Part shown: in pieces, positions 36,601 through 48,750 of the stretch
How positions within the stretch are numbered: the first letter of the stretch is position 1
Layout of the letters: every line of letters begins with the position of its first letter
NCBI GenBank assembly: GCA_034770075.1
Contig: CM068379.1
Location: 14,510,922-14,574,921 of the forward strand
Reading direction: 5' to 3'
Source: Aralia elata
Lineage: Eukaryota; Streptophyta; Magnoliopsida; Apiales; Araliaceae
Length of the DNA: 64,000 nt
Position numbers and translations under genes: made by a program
The notes under the pieces: generated by a model
Told to the model about the DNA's origin: nothing
The model's input: the letters and a program-made list of their open reading frames with translations, nothing else
Databases searched by the model: none

Positions 36601-39600
36601 TTTTTGTTAAGACGTCTTCTATTGGGATTACCACTATCTTGAAGGGAAGTGGGGGTTTTTTTTTTGTTGGGGTGGGGGGGGGGGTGTCTTTTGTAGATTG
36701 CTGGATGTTGACACATTTGCTTATGTAGCAGTCGTCAATCATATAGCATGTATATCTTTTCAATCATTCTTTGTCTATGTTAATATGTTTAATCAGTATA
36801 TTTGACGAAATTTTGTTGCCAACTGATTGGCTGTATAAAATTTTAATTAATTTTTAACTTTGTTAGTATAGTATTCCATAGTTTAGAAGACATCTTCTCT
36901 CTTGGTGCTGTTTGTAATAAACTAGCGTATTATTTGAACATCACAAATTTACAAAAAGAACTGCTTTGAGGTATAAAAATGCCAAATACTTTTACTTCTG
37001 AAGAGCATTGACAAATTTTTTTACTCCAGTTACATTGAGAATGCTCAATATTTGGTCTTTTCATGTCTTCTCCGTCCAAGATCGTTCAGTTTAACATATT
37101 CTGTAACAATCTCCATCTCAAGTCACCCTATTACTTGCTTTGTTCCTGCCCATGCCTACCTTCTTTGATTGTTCAAGCTGAACTTGACATTTATGATAAG
37201 AACAAACCAGTCCTGAATCTTATGGTTATGTTAAAGTGCTTTTATGCTACAGTAATTCTACATGAACAGTTATGTGCAGTGTTATGTATAGTATGGGTAA
37301 GTTTGCTCTGTCTCATTGAAAAGTTGTGTGGAATATGTCATACTAGTTGTGTTTTCGCTTTTCAGATGGAATTTAATGCCATTCTTTTAGTTTCTCAATT
37401 CCAAACCTGTGTATCAGGTTGCTTAAAATATATGAATTCTTAGTGTGCTATCCTGTGCAACAGTACTCTGATGAAGACGATAAAAGTAATCATATTATGC
37501 AGTTAGTGGATGAAGATGAATCTACTACAAACAAGGGCAAAGTCTTGAGCACTTATATTATAAATTCTTGGTCTCAACGAGCTGCGAAGGATCATGATGA
37601 GTCTGCCCTTATTAGTTTGTTAAATGCATATCGGGATGCATGCCATTTCGGAACTGAATCAACTGATAGTGGCTCATGCTATATAATTCAAAACAGTGAA
37701 ACTTTCTGCAATTTAATAACCTTTGTTCTTCGGGAGGCCGATAATATATTTCGCGGGCTATTGAAGATATCATCCTCCACTTGCAAGAAAGAGACTATAC
37801 TGGAAATGAAGAATACTTCAAAATGGAAAAAGTTGAAGCCACTTTTGAAGTCTTATTTGAGGAGTACATTATTTCTGTTGAATCAGGTCACTGACTCGGA
37901 GTTACTGGCTCTCTCCTTGACCAGACTCAGAGCTTCTATAATATTCTTTGCTGCCTTTCCATCTTTACTGCAGAGACTCATCAAGGTACTTTAATTTAAT
38001 ATAACTATATAAAGATAGTGAAGATAATACACTTTTTGTTGACATGGATGGAAATTAACATCTGTTGATTATGCCAAAGAGTTTCGGGCTGTTCAGAGTC
38101 TTCAGACAAATTTGATAATGAGTATATGACTGATGGTGTTCTTTTACAGTTACCTTTCTTTTTACGAATATCGGTGTGTATATATTGTTTGGTTTAACTT
38201 AGGCTGCTATTATTTGTGTGGGTGCATCTTTTTTGGTTTAGCAATGGGGGAAGGGGAATTGGATTTAGGTACATTGTTATACATTAATCTGGTGCATTTT
38301 TTTTGCAGTTGTCTGAGAATTGTGGCAATGTAAACAACTTCTAAGCCAGTCAGATCTTTATTTAGTATGCATCCGCATAACATTACTCATGCAAAAAGAG
38401 GGAATTAGTAATGCATGAATATATTAAATACTATTCACCATCCATTATCCATCATTCATCATTTATCATCCATCATCAATCATCATATCGATGTTGTCAA
38501 ATGTTTTTTTCTTTTTCTCCTAATTGAGTATCTTGTTTGATGGGTATGTTACCAAGGGCCACTAGTAATAAATAAGATATCTGTAATAATGGTACATGCT
38601 TCACAATAGCTTCATATGGTGGCTGCATAGAAGCAAAGGGGGTTGGAAGCTAATTTAAACCTTTTTTCTTCACAACCCACTTTGTTACCTCTTTTCGCTT
38701 TTTGTTGTAGTTTGGGCAGAGAAGAGAAGGAAAAACAGGGGGCGGGGGAGCTAAGGTTTTATACTAGGCATTCAGGTTTTAGATCAAATCCACCTTCTTT
38801 GCTTCTTTCTTGTTGAGCAAATTTGTTGGTGTGATGTTAATGTCTCAGATCATTCCTTATGAGTTCCAAATTCAAGCAAAATCAACAGACAATGAAAGTT
38901 TCGACAATTAATATCATTTAGTGTAGATGCTATATATGGTATCTAGCATCTAGCCTCTAGCCTCTAGCCTTTTGGTAATGGCGAGTATTATATTCCATTA
39001 CTGTCAATATCTTCCCAGTTTCACGTATGCATATAGGAGAAATGCTATAATCTTTTCCTTCAGTCGAGAAGAATTAAGGTATTCAATGCTTTACTGTAAG
39101 CGCACATGCTATTGAGCCTTCCAACCCATCTCTGGCCATCCAAAAGTCCCCAAATTCTAGTGCGGACGTGGATTCACATCGGCAGAGGCCTACAATTAAC
39201 ATCGTTCTCGCAATAGTTATGAGGATGTCACACATTATACTGCGGTTGAGAACCCACATCAGCAAATGACCAAGTTGGATTCAATTCTAAAAAATTCAAT
39301 CTGCACAATAGTTGTGTGGACGTTCCTTTTATTAAAAAGAGGCAGTCTCTTTCTCTCTCTCTTCATCCCACATTGGGACTGAGGAGAAAGACCCTTACCT
39401 TCTTCCGCTTCATGGCTGATCAAACCCATTCTTGTGTAAGATTCAAGTTCTGGGTGTGGGATGGTCGGTGAATGATTTGGTTGTTTCATTCTGCGAGAAG
39501 CATTTGGTTAAGATTTCCTGGTTGTTTACAGAAGAACTCTATTGACTATTATACATTTTGGACTTAATTGATATTTTTATGTTTGTTTCCAGTTTCAATA

Positions 39601-42600
39601 AATATTTGACTGTAGTCATGTATGCACCTTCAACTATCATTTTCCTGGAAGTCTAAGAATCATCCCTATGAAGTTATCATTTTTTTCAAGTAAATAGCTA
39701 GACACTTCCTTTTGCAAATTCTGTGTCATCCAGACATTGCTATTCAACGGTTCTGTATTTAATGCAGATTTCAGTTCACTTGTGGGCAACAGGCAGAGGG
39801 GATCTATCATCGTGTTCTTTCCTTGTAATACGGGATGTAGCTGTTGTGTTTAGCTCCAGTTGTTTTGACACCTGCTTCACAAAAACATACAAAGCCTTTA
39901 TTGCTCGCTGCAAAGTTGTAGAAATCATTGACATCCAACATATAGAATTTCTAAAGAAATCCTTTGTCGAACTTTGCTCACTAGATGTGCAGAAATCATG
40001 TAGCAAGGCACTTCTGTCTGTTCAGCAACTTGCCAAGATATTGCAACAGGGTCTAAGAACAAAACGAAAGGTAAGCATTGGGCACTGTTTCTGTTACCGT
40101 TGGTTTCATTGGGCACAAACAATATTATGTGGTTTGTTAATGTTAGAGGTTTATTCCTATGTCTAGTTTCTGGAAACCTCATTATAATATATGTTGAATA
40201 GATTTGATTCTTAAGCTTTCTTATTTATTTATTTTCCTTCGCAGGAAGCTATAAAAAGTATATGCACTTGGCAGTATGCTAACTGCATTGATATATGGGT
40301 TTTGTTCATATCAGCAAATGTGCATGATTACAGTCTTCAGGCATTGTTGTATACGACAATTCAGCTTGTGAATGGAGTGACTTACTTGTTTCCTGGGCCT
40401 AGATATTTCCCTTATAGGCTCAAGTGCATTCAGTGGCTAAATAGACTCTCCTGTTCTAGTGGGATATTCATCCCCGTTGCATCATTTGTTTTAGATGTTC
40501 TGGAATATAATACTGGCAGGGATGGTGGAAAACGTCAAAAATCAATCAACCTCTCATCATCCTTAAAGGTTAGAAATGATTAATTAATTTTTTTTAATCA
40601 GTTTAAGCTTTGTGTTTTTGTTTCTTCTCTTAATCTTAAAAGATTATTTGCACAATCTCAACCTTCTCAATCAAGTTTATTTAAAGTGATTTAATTTGTG
40701 CTACAGCTGCCAAAAAATTGGTTAAAATCTCAAAAGTTTCAAGAGGAATGTGTTTTCTCAGTTATTGAGATGCTATCATTGCACTTTGCTCAATGGAGCT
40801 ACCATATTTCCTTCCCCGATCTAGCAACCATTCCGCTCATCCGGCTAAGAAAGTTTTATGAAATAACAACTGTTGAAAGTATGAGGCGTACGGTAAAGCG
40901 CCTGATTGATCAGGTACGTGCTTGTTTTATATGCAGGGCAGCCTGTTATAATGTTGGAGTTTCTCCTAAATTGTTCATATGAATCACTTCCAGTAGAATA
41001 TTTTTGATTGGCTGTAGATTTATGACGCCTTATATTCTTTTAAATGCTCAATAGCTTACTCATATAATACAGTACTTACAGTACTCCGAAACAAAATTGG
41101 GGTGATTAAGTGTCATCTGATGTTGGACACTCCAAGTCTGGTCAAGTTTGTATGAGTTAATTTTCAAGTCAATGTTTTCTTAGACAAGTCACTTACCCCG
41201 CCGGGGGGTGGGGGGGGGGGGGAGAACTGAGTAGAACAAGACTGTTGATTTTTGTTTGGATATTTTTTGTTTTTTTTCAATTTTAAAATTTGATCCACTA
41301 AGCTGTTGCACTAGTTTTCATGTAATGGGCGGACAGAGAAGTAATACTTAATAATATCTAAGATTGTGTACTTATCAAAAAGAAAAAAAAACTAAGATTG
41401 TAACGTGCATGACTTGTGCTACAGGTGGAGCAAAATGTGGAGTTTGTGCAAAAGAAAAGAGAAGAGGTAGCCTTTTCGCCAAAAGATCAGCAAAACGTCG
41501 AATTATTTCTTCAGGTTTGCTTTCCTTTTCTCCTTTGTTGTCAGCTTCCAACTATCTAAGGCGCTGATGCAACTTCTTCTAACTTCAATATGTTGTTGTT
41601 GCGCAGCTTGAAAAGGGTAGTCTCAATTCTCCATTTACTCAATATTACAAAAGTGTCATGGAAAAAGCTGCCTCGAGGAATTTGCATATGAATCAAAAGA
41701 TAAGGTACCTAGAATATATATTTACTTTCACCTTTGTTTCATTTAGTGACCTAAAACTGTATCGTGGGCGATTATCTTGTAGTTGATCAAAAATGACCCT
41801 GTTCTAAGTCCCACAACAAGAGTAAGAGTAATAATGATGGCCTGAAAGCTGCTAACTTAAGTTCTTTCTTAGGGCAGGATAACCTTAGTGTCTTTGCATG
41901 TTGTATGCACAAAAAATAGGAAAAAACAAACAAGTTCTCAAGGTTGACATCTGGGTTTGACTTACGGTGCACAAAAATGACACCTTTATACACGCATTCA
42001 ACACTTCCATTTACGTGTTCACAATTTAATGCTCGTCCTATTACAAATGACTAATTATGCGATTCGAAATCCTAGGGAGTGATGCGTAGGGGAACATAAG
42101 TATGGATTCCATAGGATGTTGGTACATGCGATGTCTGGTTCTTCTTTCTTTGTTACTTTTTCTGCAATTAATTGTTTGATCAGATCTGACAATCAGTCTT
42201 TCAACCTTAAAATTTCACAGTTTCTGAAATTTCATCCTAGCAGTCTAAAACCATCAAGAACCCAAATACGCTGTTAACTGAACCAGAACCACCTATGAAC
42301 TAATTTGTACTGATTTGAGCAGAAAAAATCTTATGACTTTTTTATTTTATTTTATCATTTATTATTATTTTAATGCTTTGGAAAGACCCTAAACCTGGAG
42401 TTCTTCTCATATATTTTACCAACAAATGTAAGCTTCATAATCAGCAGAAAGGAAATTCCCAAAATATGCTCGACTTTTAAAACATATTTAACCATATCTA
42501 TTTCTGACCAATAACAGTAAGCTATGAATAAACTTAAAAATAGATTTTAACTAAACATGAAAGTTGATTGATGAGTGATGACTATGGATGGTTGGGAATG

Positions 42601-43707
42601 TGCTCCATCTTGAAGTTAAGCCAACTTCTGATTTAAGTATACTTTTCCTTGACCAGCTAATTGCATCATTGAAGTGTGTTATCAAGGCATAATATAATAA
42701 TCTAAGGGAATAACTTCCCTTAGATTTTAGCCACAAATCTAAGATCAATAAGCAGCAGCTAGAAAAATCCCAAAATATGCTTGACTTTTTAAACATATGA
42801 AACCATATCTATTTATGAGTTCTGATGAATTACAGTAAGCTATGAATAAACTTAGAAAAATAGATTAACTAAACATAGAAGTCGACTATGCAGGGTTGGA
42901 AGCGGGCTCCATCTTGAAGTTAAGCCAACTTCTGATTTGATTATACTTTTCCTTGACAATCTAATTGCATCATTAAAGTGTTACAAGGCATAATATAATA
43001 TAATGTTTGTTTGGATCGCCAATATTTCGTCCAACATGTTTGTTTGTATTGCCAATATTTCATCCAACCAGAAAGAAAGATTGGTCTTTTGATCTAAAAT
43101 TGTAAATCATTTGAGCATGGAATCTGTAGATGCCCGTGGGAACCAAATCTTAAGAATCAAGTATTTGGACCGCCAAGCTTGTCTATCTGCGAAGCAAGTG
43201 GTCTTACTAAACAAATAATTTCAACGCTAAGTTTGTACGTTAATGCTTGTCCATCAAACTTTAAATAGGACTCGGGGCAGTCGCTACCAGTAGTCTTTAG
43301 TCTTTTGTACGATATGCTTCTTTTGTTGTGTGTTTTGTACTTTTGACGAATCAAAACTGTGGCATTGGTTTCATTTATACTGAAGCTGTAAGGTGACAAA
43401 TGCTAGTGTCCTTTTTCGTTATAGATCCGCTCTTCTGTAATTTATTACCTAGGAACATTTTACAGAGGAATAGCACGTGTAGCTGAAGATGATTTTTGAT
43501 GGCATTTTTCTATCGACATGCATTTGATTAATTATTCTAGGATTTAATCTTAACTGCAGCTTCCTTCAGCAGAAAAGCTTGAAGAAGGGACAGGTTCCAA
43601 ATGATATGATTGATGCTGTGAAAGGCGATTCAGAGAAAAGATTTCTTCCTGTAGATGGTGAAACCCTTGATAAAAAAAGGAAGAAAAGAAGAGTTTTGAA
43701 AGTATAA
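30607..43707 (+). CDS. NOC2: Nucleolar complex protein 2 (NOC2), complete
   Basis: Thirteen coding exons join without a frame break: 30607-30715, 34855-34915, 35174-35276, 35372-35423, 35525-35619, 36529-36594, 37464-37985, 39768-40070, 40245-40568, 40707-40913, 41425-41514, 41607-41704 and 43560-43707. The product is 725 aa, close to the usual 700-770 aa. NOC2 pairs with NOC1 or NOC3 in the nucleolus and nucleoplasm and is needed for maturation and intranuclear movement of pre-60S ribosomes. The N-terminus (MGKLGKKARKFAKKNLQSVL) is strongly basic. An acidic stretch follows (about 38-107), then a Lys-rich coiled-coil segment (about 120-140). The conserved Noc2 domain begins around residue 290 with KPLLKSYLRSTLFLLNQVTD and runs through RLRASIIFFAAFPSLLQRLI, SVHLWATG and YLFPGPRYFPYRLKCIQWLN to about 620. 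The C-terminus ends in a KKRKKRR nuclear-signal-like cluster. Intron 1 (4.1 kb) is enlarged by transposons. For exon 13 only the first of three nearby AG acceptors keeps the frame open. Confidence 0.93.
31128..31385. mobile_element. Stowaway MITE in NOC2 intron 1
   Basis: The left end TTCCTTCCATTTCACAAAAA and right end GTGGAACAGAGGGAG form inverted repeats with TA on both sides. AAGAGTCTC / AAGACTCTT continues the arms. The 258-bp size is typical. A copy lies at 56034-56315. Confidence 0.8.
32184..33236. mobile_element. Purine-rich TIR element in NOC2 intron 1
   Basis: The left arm ATGTTGCGTTTGTGAGTTTG followed by GA-rich sequence is mirrored by a CT-rich right arm ending AACTTACAAACATAGTATA. 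The left arm contains three direct repeats of a TTTGTGA(G/A)TTT...AAGGGATG unit (near 32191, 32271 and 32330), and matching reversed units occur on the right. No transposase is encoded and the target duplication is not clear. It is probably a non-autonomous DNA transposon of unresolved superfamily. Confidence 0.5.
33265..34587 (+). mobile_element. 5'-truncated L1-type LINE in NOC2 intron 1
   Basis: Broken reading frames match the C-terminal part of plant L1 ORF2: MRDFLWLGTGEEKRGHLVGW, then EGGLGFGNLFRKNVALVVKW and LWRF (end of the reverse transcriptase region), and later LWKCAILFVFWGTWTERN as in the zf-RVT domain tail. The 3' end has TTGTATTCTCTC...TAATAAAATTTATTC and a short A-rich tail, as in plant L1 elements. 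ACTATTGGTTG (11 bp) flanks it at 33254-33264 and 34588-34598. It has stop codons and frameshifts and is not functional. The damaged second copy lies at about 58703-60107. Confidence 0.85.
42432..43003. repeat. Imperfect ~310-bp tandem duplication in NOC2 intron 12
   Basis: Two diverged units share long blocks in the same order, such as CAAAATATGCT(C/T)GACTTTT, CAGTAAGCTATGAATAAACT, CTCCATCTTGAAGTTAAGCC and TATACTTTTCCTTGAC. The offset is about 311 bases (42461 against 42772). It explains most of the 1.85-kb intron. Immediately after it, 43003-43068 holds two imperfect 33-bp units around GCCAATATTTC(G/A)TCCAAC. Confidence 0.85.
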
Positions 43708-44283
43708 TGGTGAGTTTCTTGGTTGCATTTGTTAGAGATTATGTATTTGTAATTAGACTCCATTTATCAGAGGTACATACCCTTGAATTGGGAAAATACA
43801 ATTTGAGGCAACAGTCGATTATATTCTGTATTAGTCGGTGAGATATACTTGTGTCTAACAATTTTTCCTTCATCAGAAATACATTTCATTTGATTATTAA
43901 TCTGCTTCTCTGCTTCATTTGTTGGTTTTAAGTGTAGGCTATCGGATCGGTCTCTGAACAATACAAATTATCTATCACTTGATTTTGTTGCTGTGAATCA
44001 GGTCCATTTGGATCTGGGGCGAGTGTAATGATCTGGTTTTAAGAGATTGCTATTTATCTTTTGCTTTGTCACGGGATAGAACAAAGTTATTATTTAAATT
44101 TTTTTTTTTTGGGTTTTCTTTATGCGCTTCTGCTATGGGGGTTTTCCAATCTTTATAGAGGCTGTAAATCTGCTCCCTTTAGATTACTTGTGTTTTTCAC
44201 TTCTTATATGGAGGTGGACTACTTGTTCTACCTATATTTGTATTCTATTTTTTTTACTGGCTTGTGGCATTATATGTAGTAGT
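43708..44283 (+). other. NOC2 3' UTR and downstream flank
   Basis: T-rich sequence directly after the NOC2 stop codon should hold its 3' UTR. I could not pick one polyadenylation signal with confidence. The open frame at 44061-44279 is low-complexity and does not look coding. Confidence 0.4.
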
Positions 44284-44397
44284 AGGCTGAACTACTAAAA
44301 AAATCTCTTATTTCTATTTAATCTAAAAGGAAAGAAATCTAGGCTGAACTACTAAAAAAATCTCTTATTTCTATTTAATCTAAAAGGAAAGAAATCT
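44284..44397. repeat. 57-bp exact tandem duplication
   Basis: Two identical 57-bp units begin AGGCTGAACTACTAAAAAAA (44284-44340 and 44341-44397) with no mismatch, so the duplication is recent or an assembly stutter. Confidence 0.95.
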
Positions 44398-44877
44398 AGG
44401 CTCATTTAGACTTGTGGGTGACTGCGACGTCGGATTAGTTAATTGTAAAAAATAAAAAATAAAAAAAATAATGTAGCTGTTAACAGGCAAATTTGGTTTG
44501 GTCCACACTCAATGATGCCTTTTTGTTTAAACTAAATATGTAGAGTGGTGGTCCATCGTTTTAGATGTAATCCTCCCTACCTAGCTGTATAAGCATCTAC
44601 TCCGGCAGTCCAAAAAACAAAAAAATACTTGCTTTTAAACTATTGCTATCTTTATCTATGTTAAGGTTTATCTACGTTTAACGTAGCTATAATCTTTGTT
44701 CAGAAGTAAATTACTATAAGACTAAACTTGTCGATGGGATATCTTATAAAGTGCTTAAAAATCCTTGTGGAAGAAAAAAAATTGATAAGTGACTCTCTTT
44801 ATGAATGATAGAGAGAGGAAGTATTACTAAAAGGGGGGCAATGACAACATTTCTTTCATACCAACTGTGAAAACATT

Positions 44878-45126
44878 GTGATAGAAAGCATTGTGATAAA
44901 TGAGATGGTAATGCATTCCTTAAATGATGGTCATTTCACCACATATAACTATGAAAGAGATAAATGTGCTGGTAATGCATTTCTTAAATGGTGGTCTTTT
45001 CACCCATCAAAACTGGCATCATCAAGCTCAGAGAAATATACTACTTGGTGGGAATCTTATGGGTACATATACGCTCTTTTGAAATGTATCTTGATCCAAG
45101 AGGATAACTTATCAGGTTTTGCATGA
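44878..45126 (+). pseudogene. Fragment of unknown protein with an internal repeat
   Basis: The open frame contains CAGNAFLKWWSFHPSKLA and SSSEKYTTWWESYGYIYALL, which read like real protein rather than noise. I do not recognise the family. A 65-base imperfect tandem repeat (44894 and 44959 onward) puts the first unit in another frame with stops, so the piece looks like a remnant. It ends about 90 bases before the convergent minus-strand gene. It could also be a transposon-derived fragment. Confidence 0.3.
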
Positions 45127-45213
45127 ACTATTAGAATTTGACCCATTAGAACATATATATCATAAATCTTTTTTCTTGTGTTTCGATATTGCAGCTTATT
45201 ATCACGTGATATC

Positions 45214-45972
45214 TCAACACTTTTCACGTGCTAGTGGAGCACAACCATATGAGGCCTTAATCACGGCGTCAGCATGGTGGTAGCCGCTACAAGCCAAAGC
45301 CCGAATCAGCTTCCACCACCCCCTTCCGTTGGTCTTACCACTCTTCTTGCCGCCACCACTTGACCTCAGTGACCGACTTTTCTTATTTTGCCTTTTCCTC
45401 ACTTCTCTCATCTCCATCTCCGTCGGAACCCTAGCCATCCCAAAAAAGAACAAAAACCACTTGGACTTCGTCGGAGACTTCAAAATGGTGATCCTTCGTC
45501 CCAAAATATCATTCTCATTGTCACAACTTCCATGTCTGCTTATGTGTTGCTTCGACGAGTGCAGAGAGTTGAAGCTTGAAGAATGGGGTAAACTTGAGGC
45601 ATTTTTGTCAATGCATTTACCTTTTCGACCCTTTGATTTCGATGTTTTTGACTTTAAGTTCCACTTTAGAACATGCTTTGTGCGCTTACGCTGTTTGTTG
45701 CTTCTGAGCTTGAGGCTATTATCGACATTTTGCTTATATGGAATGAGCTTTCCACAAAAGAGAATGTTATCAGCTGGATTATAAGATGTAGTAGTAGCAA
45801 TCCATTCTTCAGTGAAGAACTCGAAGTGGTCGACTAATTGGCCGTCAGATGATGAAGAGGAGCTATTTTGATAATTATCCGGCTCGCCGTATATTGGGAG
45901 ATCACAAAGAGAGAGTGTTTCATCTTCTTCATCTGAGTCATGCATGATGGTAGGGTTAAAGTTTTGTTCCAT
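45214..45972 (-). CDS. Uncharacterised plant protein, 252 aa, single exon
   Basis: The start at 45972 (MEQNFNPTIMHDSDEEDETL) is preferred over the in-frame ATG at 46140, because the 56 extra residues are hydrophobic and leader-like and the (CT)n tract and TATA-like sequence lie just upstream. The protein has an acidic N-terminus, a Ser run, then DHFEFFTEEWIATT and PADNILFCGKLIPYK. A long Lys/Arg/Ser-rich middle follows, and the protein ends ALACSGYHHADAVIKASYGC. The FEF...ADNILFCGKLIPY arrangement recalls plant-specific families such as DUF1645 and membrane-associated kinase regulators, which carry an ADELFxxGQIxPL-type motif. That link is tentative. There are no membrane segments. It is probably nuclear or cytosolic, judged by the basic region only. 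Codon use and the long open frame support a real gene. Confidence 0.7.
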   Translation of the reverse strand: MEQNFNPTIMHDSDEEDETLSLCDLPIYGEPDNYQNSSSSSSDGQLVDHFEFFTEEWIATTTSYNPADNILFCGKLIPYKQNVDNSLKLRSNKQRKRTKHVLKWNLKSKTSKSKGRKGKCIDKNASSLPHSSSFNSLHSSKQHISRHGSCDNENDILGRRITILKSPTKSKWFLFFFGMARVPTEMEMREVRKRQNKKSRSLRSSGGGKKSGKTNGRGWWKLIRALACSGYHHADAVIKASYGCAPLAREKC

Positions 45973-46142
45973 TTTGTCTAAAAATGTAACTATATATTGG
46001 GAAAAAAGTGTATGTAGTATAGTCGGGAGAGAAATATATAGGTTTAAAGTGTTGAGCATAAAGTAGATTCTAAGGTGACACCTTGAGTGTTTATCTACAT
46101 AGGATCTAGAGACATAATGATATATATAGTAGTATTTCATTG

Positions 46143-46172
46143 GAGAGAGAGAGAGGGAGAGAGAGAGAGAGG
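46143..46172 (-). promoter_or_regulatory. (CT)n tract upstream of the 252-aa gene
   Basis: An interrupted GA run on the plus strand is a CT run on the minus strand, about 170-200 bases before the start codon. Such pyrimidine tracts are common in plant 5' UTRs and core promoters. TATATATA lies at 46120-46127 within the putative leader. Confidence 0.4.
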
Positions 46173-47398
46173 CTACATAACAAGAAGAAAAGTAAGAATC
46201 AAAAAGAACATTCTATTTGGGCAATTTTGTAAAAACGAGTTATATTAAAATAGCACAGAATTATTTTTCAATGACCTTTGTTATATAAATATTTTATAAT
46301 TGAAACATTTATACTATATAAATTCAACTTATTTTTTAGACTGTCCAAAACAAATTTTTCATTGTAAATCGTCTGAAATTATGATCTAGAAAGTACGCTA
46401 CGTTGATATTTTTTTCTCTCTATATGTGTTGAGTAATGTTTATGGACACAAATTATTATACAAAAATTTATGCGCCAACGATAGGAAAAAAAAAAAGAAA
46501 GCGAGACCTACTATTAGATATTTTACCCATTTTCATTAATGATAATATAATATATGAGTTTTATTATTTGTGCATGAGTTTTAGTTTACACTTTGTACAA
46601 TAGTATTATTCATATATATTATAGATTTGGGAAGTTGTCCTTTTAGGGTAGTTATGCTTGGTTGGAGGAGTCCATTCCATGTGTTGAGTTGTTATGTAAA
46701 GGTCAAAAACCACTGAGCCCGCAGCTGGCTGACCAATAACCAAATGAGCGGACTTGATCAAACTGCGTTTCCGGAAGATTTGGTTATATATGGATGGTCC
46801 CATAAAAAAATGACAGCGTGATCCTACTAGTTGACTATCAAACGGCTGCTAAACTTTCAAATATTCGTTATTCAATAAATAGTTTCAGTGGAAAATTGTG
46901 AAGACTCATTCAAACTTGTCACAAGAATATCATTTATCTAATATTTGTTGATGATTGAGACACTTTATATGAGTTCTTCTGTGTATACTGTGATAAGAAT
47001 GTGTAAATTTTTGTTACGAGTAAATAAAAATAATATGATTCATTAATTCATACAAATATATGCATAATATTTGATTGATGTGTTTAATTTACTTGTGATA
47101 AAAGTTGACATATTTTATAATTATAATATATTTTTTTTTGATTTTTTTTAAAGACTATTGATAATGTCAGAATATTATTCAGATTGTCAGAACAAACATG
47201 CGTTATCGCTAAAAATTATAAGTATTATTGAAAACAAAGCAAAAATTATCGCTAAATATATTTCTTTGATTTGACAGTATAAATGTATATTGCTCTTGCA
47301 ATTAATTATTAGCAGCCCTTCTAAATTGTAAAAGGGGATATTCAATAATATTAAGTTGTTGTAGAAATTACTCATTACATAATTAATGTACTTGATTT

Positions 47399-47432
<34 letters not shown>

Positions 47433-48190
47433 TGATATAAATTCATATCTAATGTATTTTTTAAAATTATGAATGCTTGAATCTCTCTTACATAATTAAT
47501 CTCTCTTTGGGAGTTTTTAAAATGAGAGAAAGAAAGTGGGACGAAAAGAAAACATAAGGCGTCTTGGAGTTTACTTGGGGGAATAAAACATGAGTACGTC
47601 TTGAATATTATTTTTATGGGAGAAAGGGAGAGAAATTAAACTACTCTTATTCTCTCCAAAATTTCTTCTAAAAAAAACTAAAATTCTTAGAAAGAAAAGA
47701 GTCTTTAGACAAATAATTGTATTTTTTTTTCCTTCACTAAAAATTACTTATTGGTGTTGAGACTTGAGAGTGACTTGTCATTATATTAAAATCATATCCC
47801 AACCCTAGCTAGAGCCTAGAGTGCTTAATTATGATGTTAAACCACAATTGACAATTCAACTCCATTGGCCTGCCACTATTTTAAGTTAATATTGTTCCTT
47901 CTAGGTTGTTTAACAGGACACCGACATTGAATGACGTCATTGAATTAAATAATAATATCTCTCCTGCCTTCCTTATCAAAAAGTCTTTTCCGTTTCAACG
48001 TTCGCCAAAATTCCCGGGACCTTTTAATTTACTCCCATCATTTTCTTATCCTTTCTCTTATTGAATCAATTGCTTCTAGAAAAGGATGGAGCGGACCCTC
48101 ACCTCAAATGTCTTCACAAACCGATTTTATGGTATCCAATGATTTTCAAATTTTCTCTCTGTTTTATTCTTTTCTTAATATTTCCCCCCC
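46173..48190. other. Intergenic AT-rich DNA
   Basis: This should include the promoter of the minus-strand gene. An AT microsatellite lies at 47402-47432. I see no gene. Confidence 0.45.
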
Positions 48191-48475
48191 TTCCTTCTAT
48201 TTCAAAATTACTAAAAATTTATTATTAACTTTTTAAAAGTCAATTTCGTATATATTTTTCAAATTTAAAATTGACTAATTGTTTTAAAGTTTTCAGGAAT
48301 ATATAAATCCTGTATAATGGTCATCGGTAGTACTTTTTAGGTAGTTTAATGATATTTATAATTTGTGTTTGATATAAAATTAAATAAATTCAATCTCAAC
48401 TTTTGAGTTTCAAAATGTTTAAAATTGACTTTTCAAAAGTCAATACTTGATCATAATAATTTGAAACGGAAGAAG
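48191..48475. mobile_element. Degenerate Stowaway-like MITE
   Basis: The left end CTTCCTTCTATTTCAAAATTA is mirrored by TAATTTGAAACGGAAGAAG at the right, with inner arms TTTTTAAAAGTCAATTT and AAAATTGACTTTT. TA follows on the right, but the left TA is not preserved. The ends are similar to those of the element at 18401-18654. Confidence 0.65.
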
Positions 48476-48750
48476 TATTATTGTCGCTCTAACTAATTTT
48501 TATTTTTTATTTATAAAATTAATAATTCAAATATGTGGAATAAATAGTACATAACAACAATACATAGAGATGAGACAGTTAAAATGAGGGGCGGCGAGTT
48601 TTGTTGGTGCTTCGTGATACCCTCAAATTAGTTTTTTTATGAAGTAATATTAATCTCCTTTTCAAAATTCAGATATTAAACAATGAAAGTTTTCATAATG
48701 ATATTTTCATATATATATATATTTATATATATTATATATATATATATATA

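Noticed and set aside
37063..37443. A 126-aa open frame between NOC2 exons 6 and 7
   Set aside because: It is in an intron, overlaps the exon 7 acceptor region and lacks any similarity to the Noc2 protein. Splicing around it restores the conserved protein.
45329..45784. A 151-aa plus-strand open frame
   Set aside because: It is the antisense shadow of the 252-aa minus-strand gene and reads as hydrophobic low-complexity sequence.
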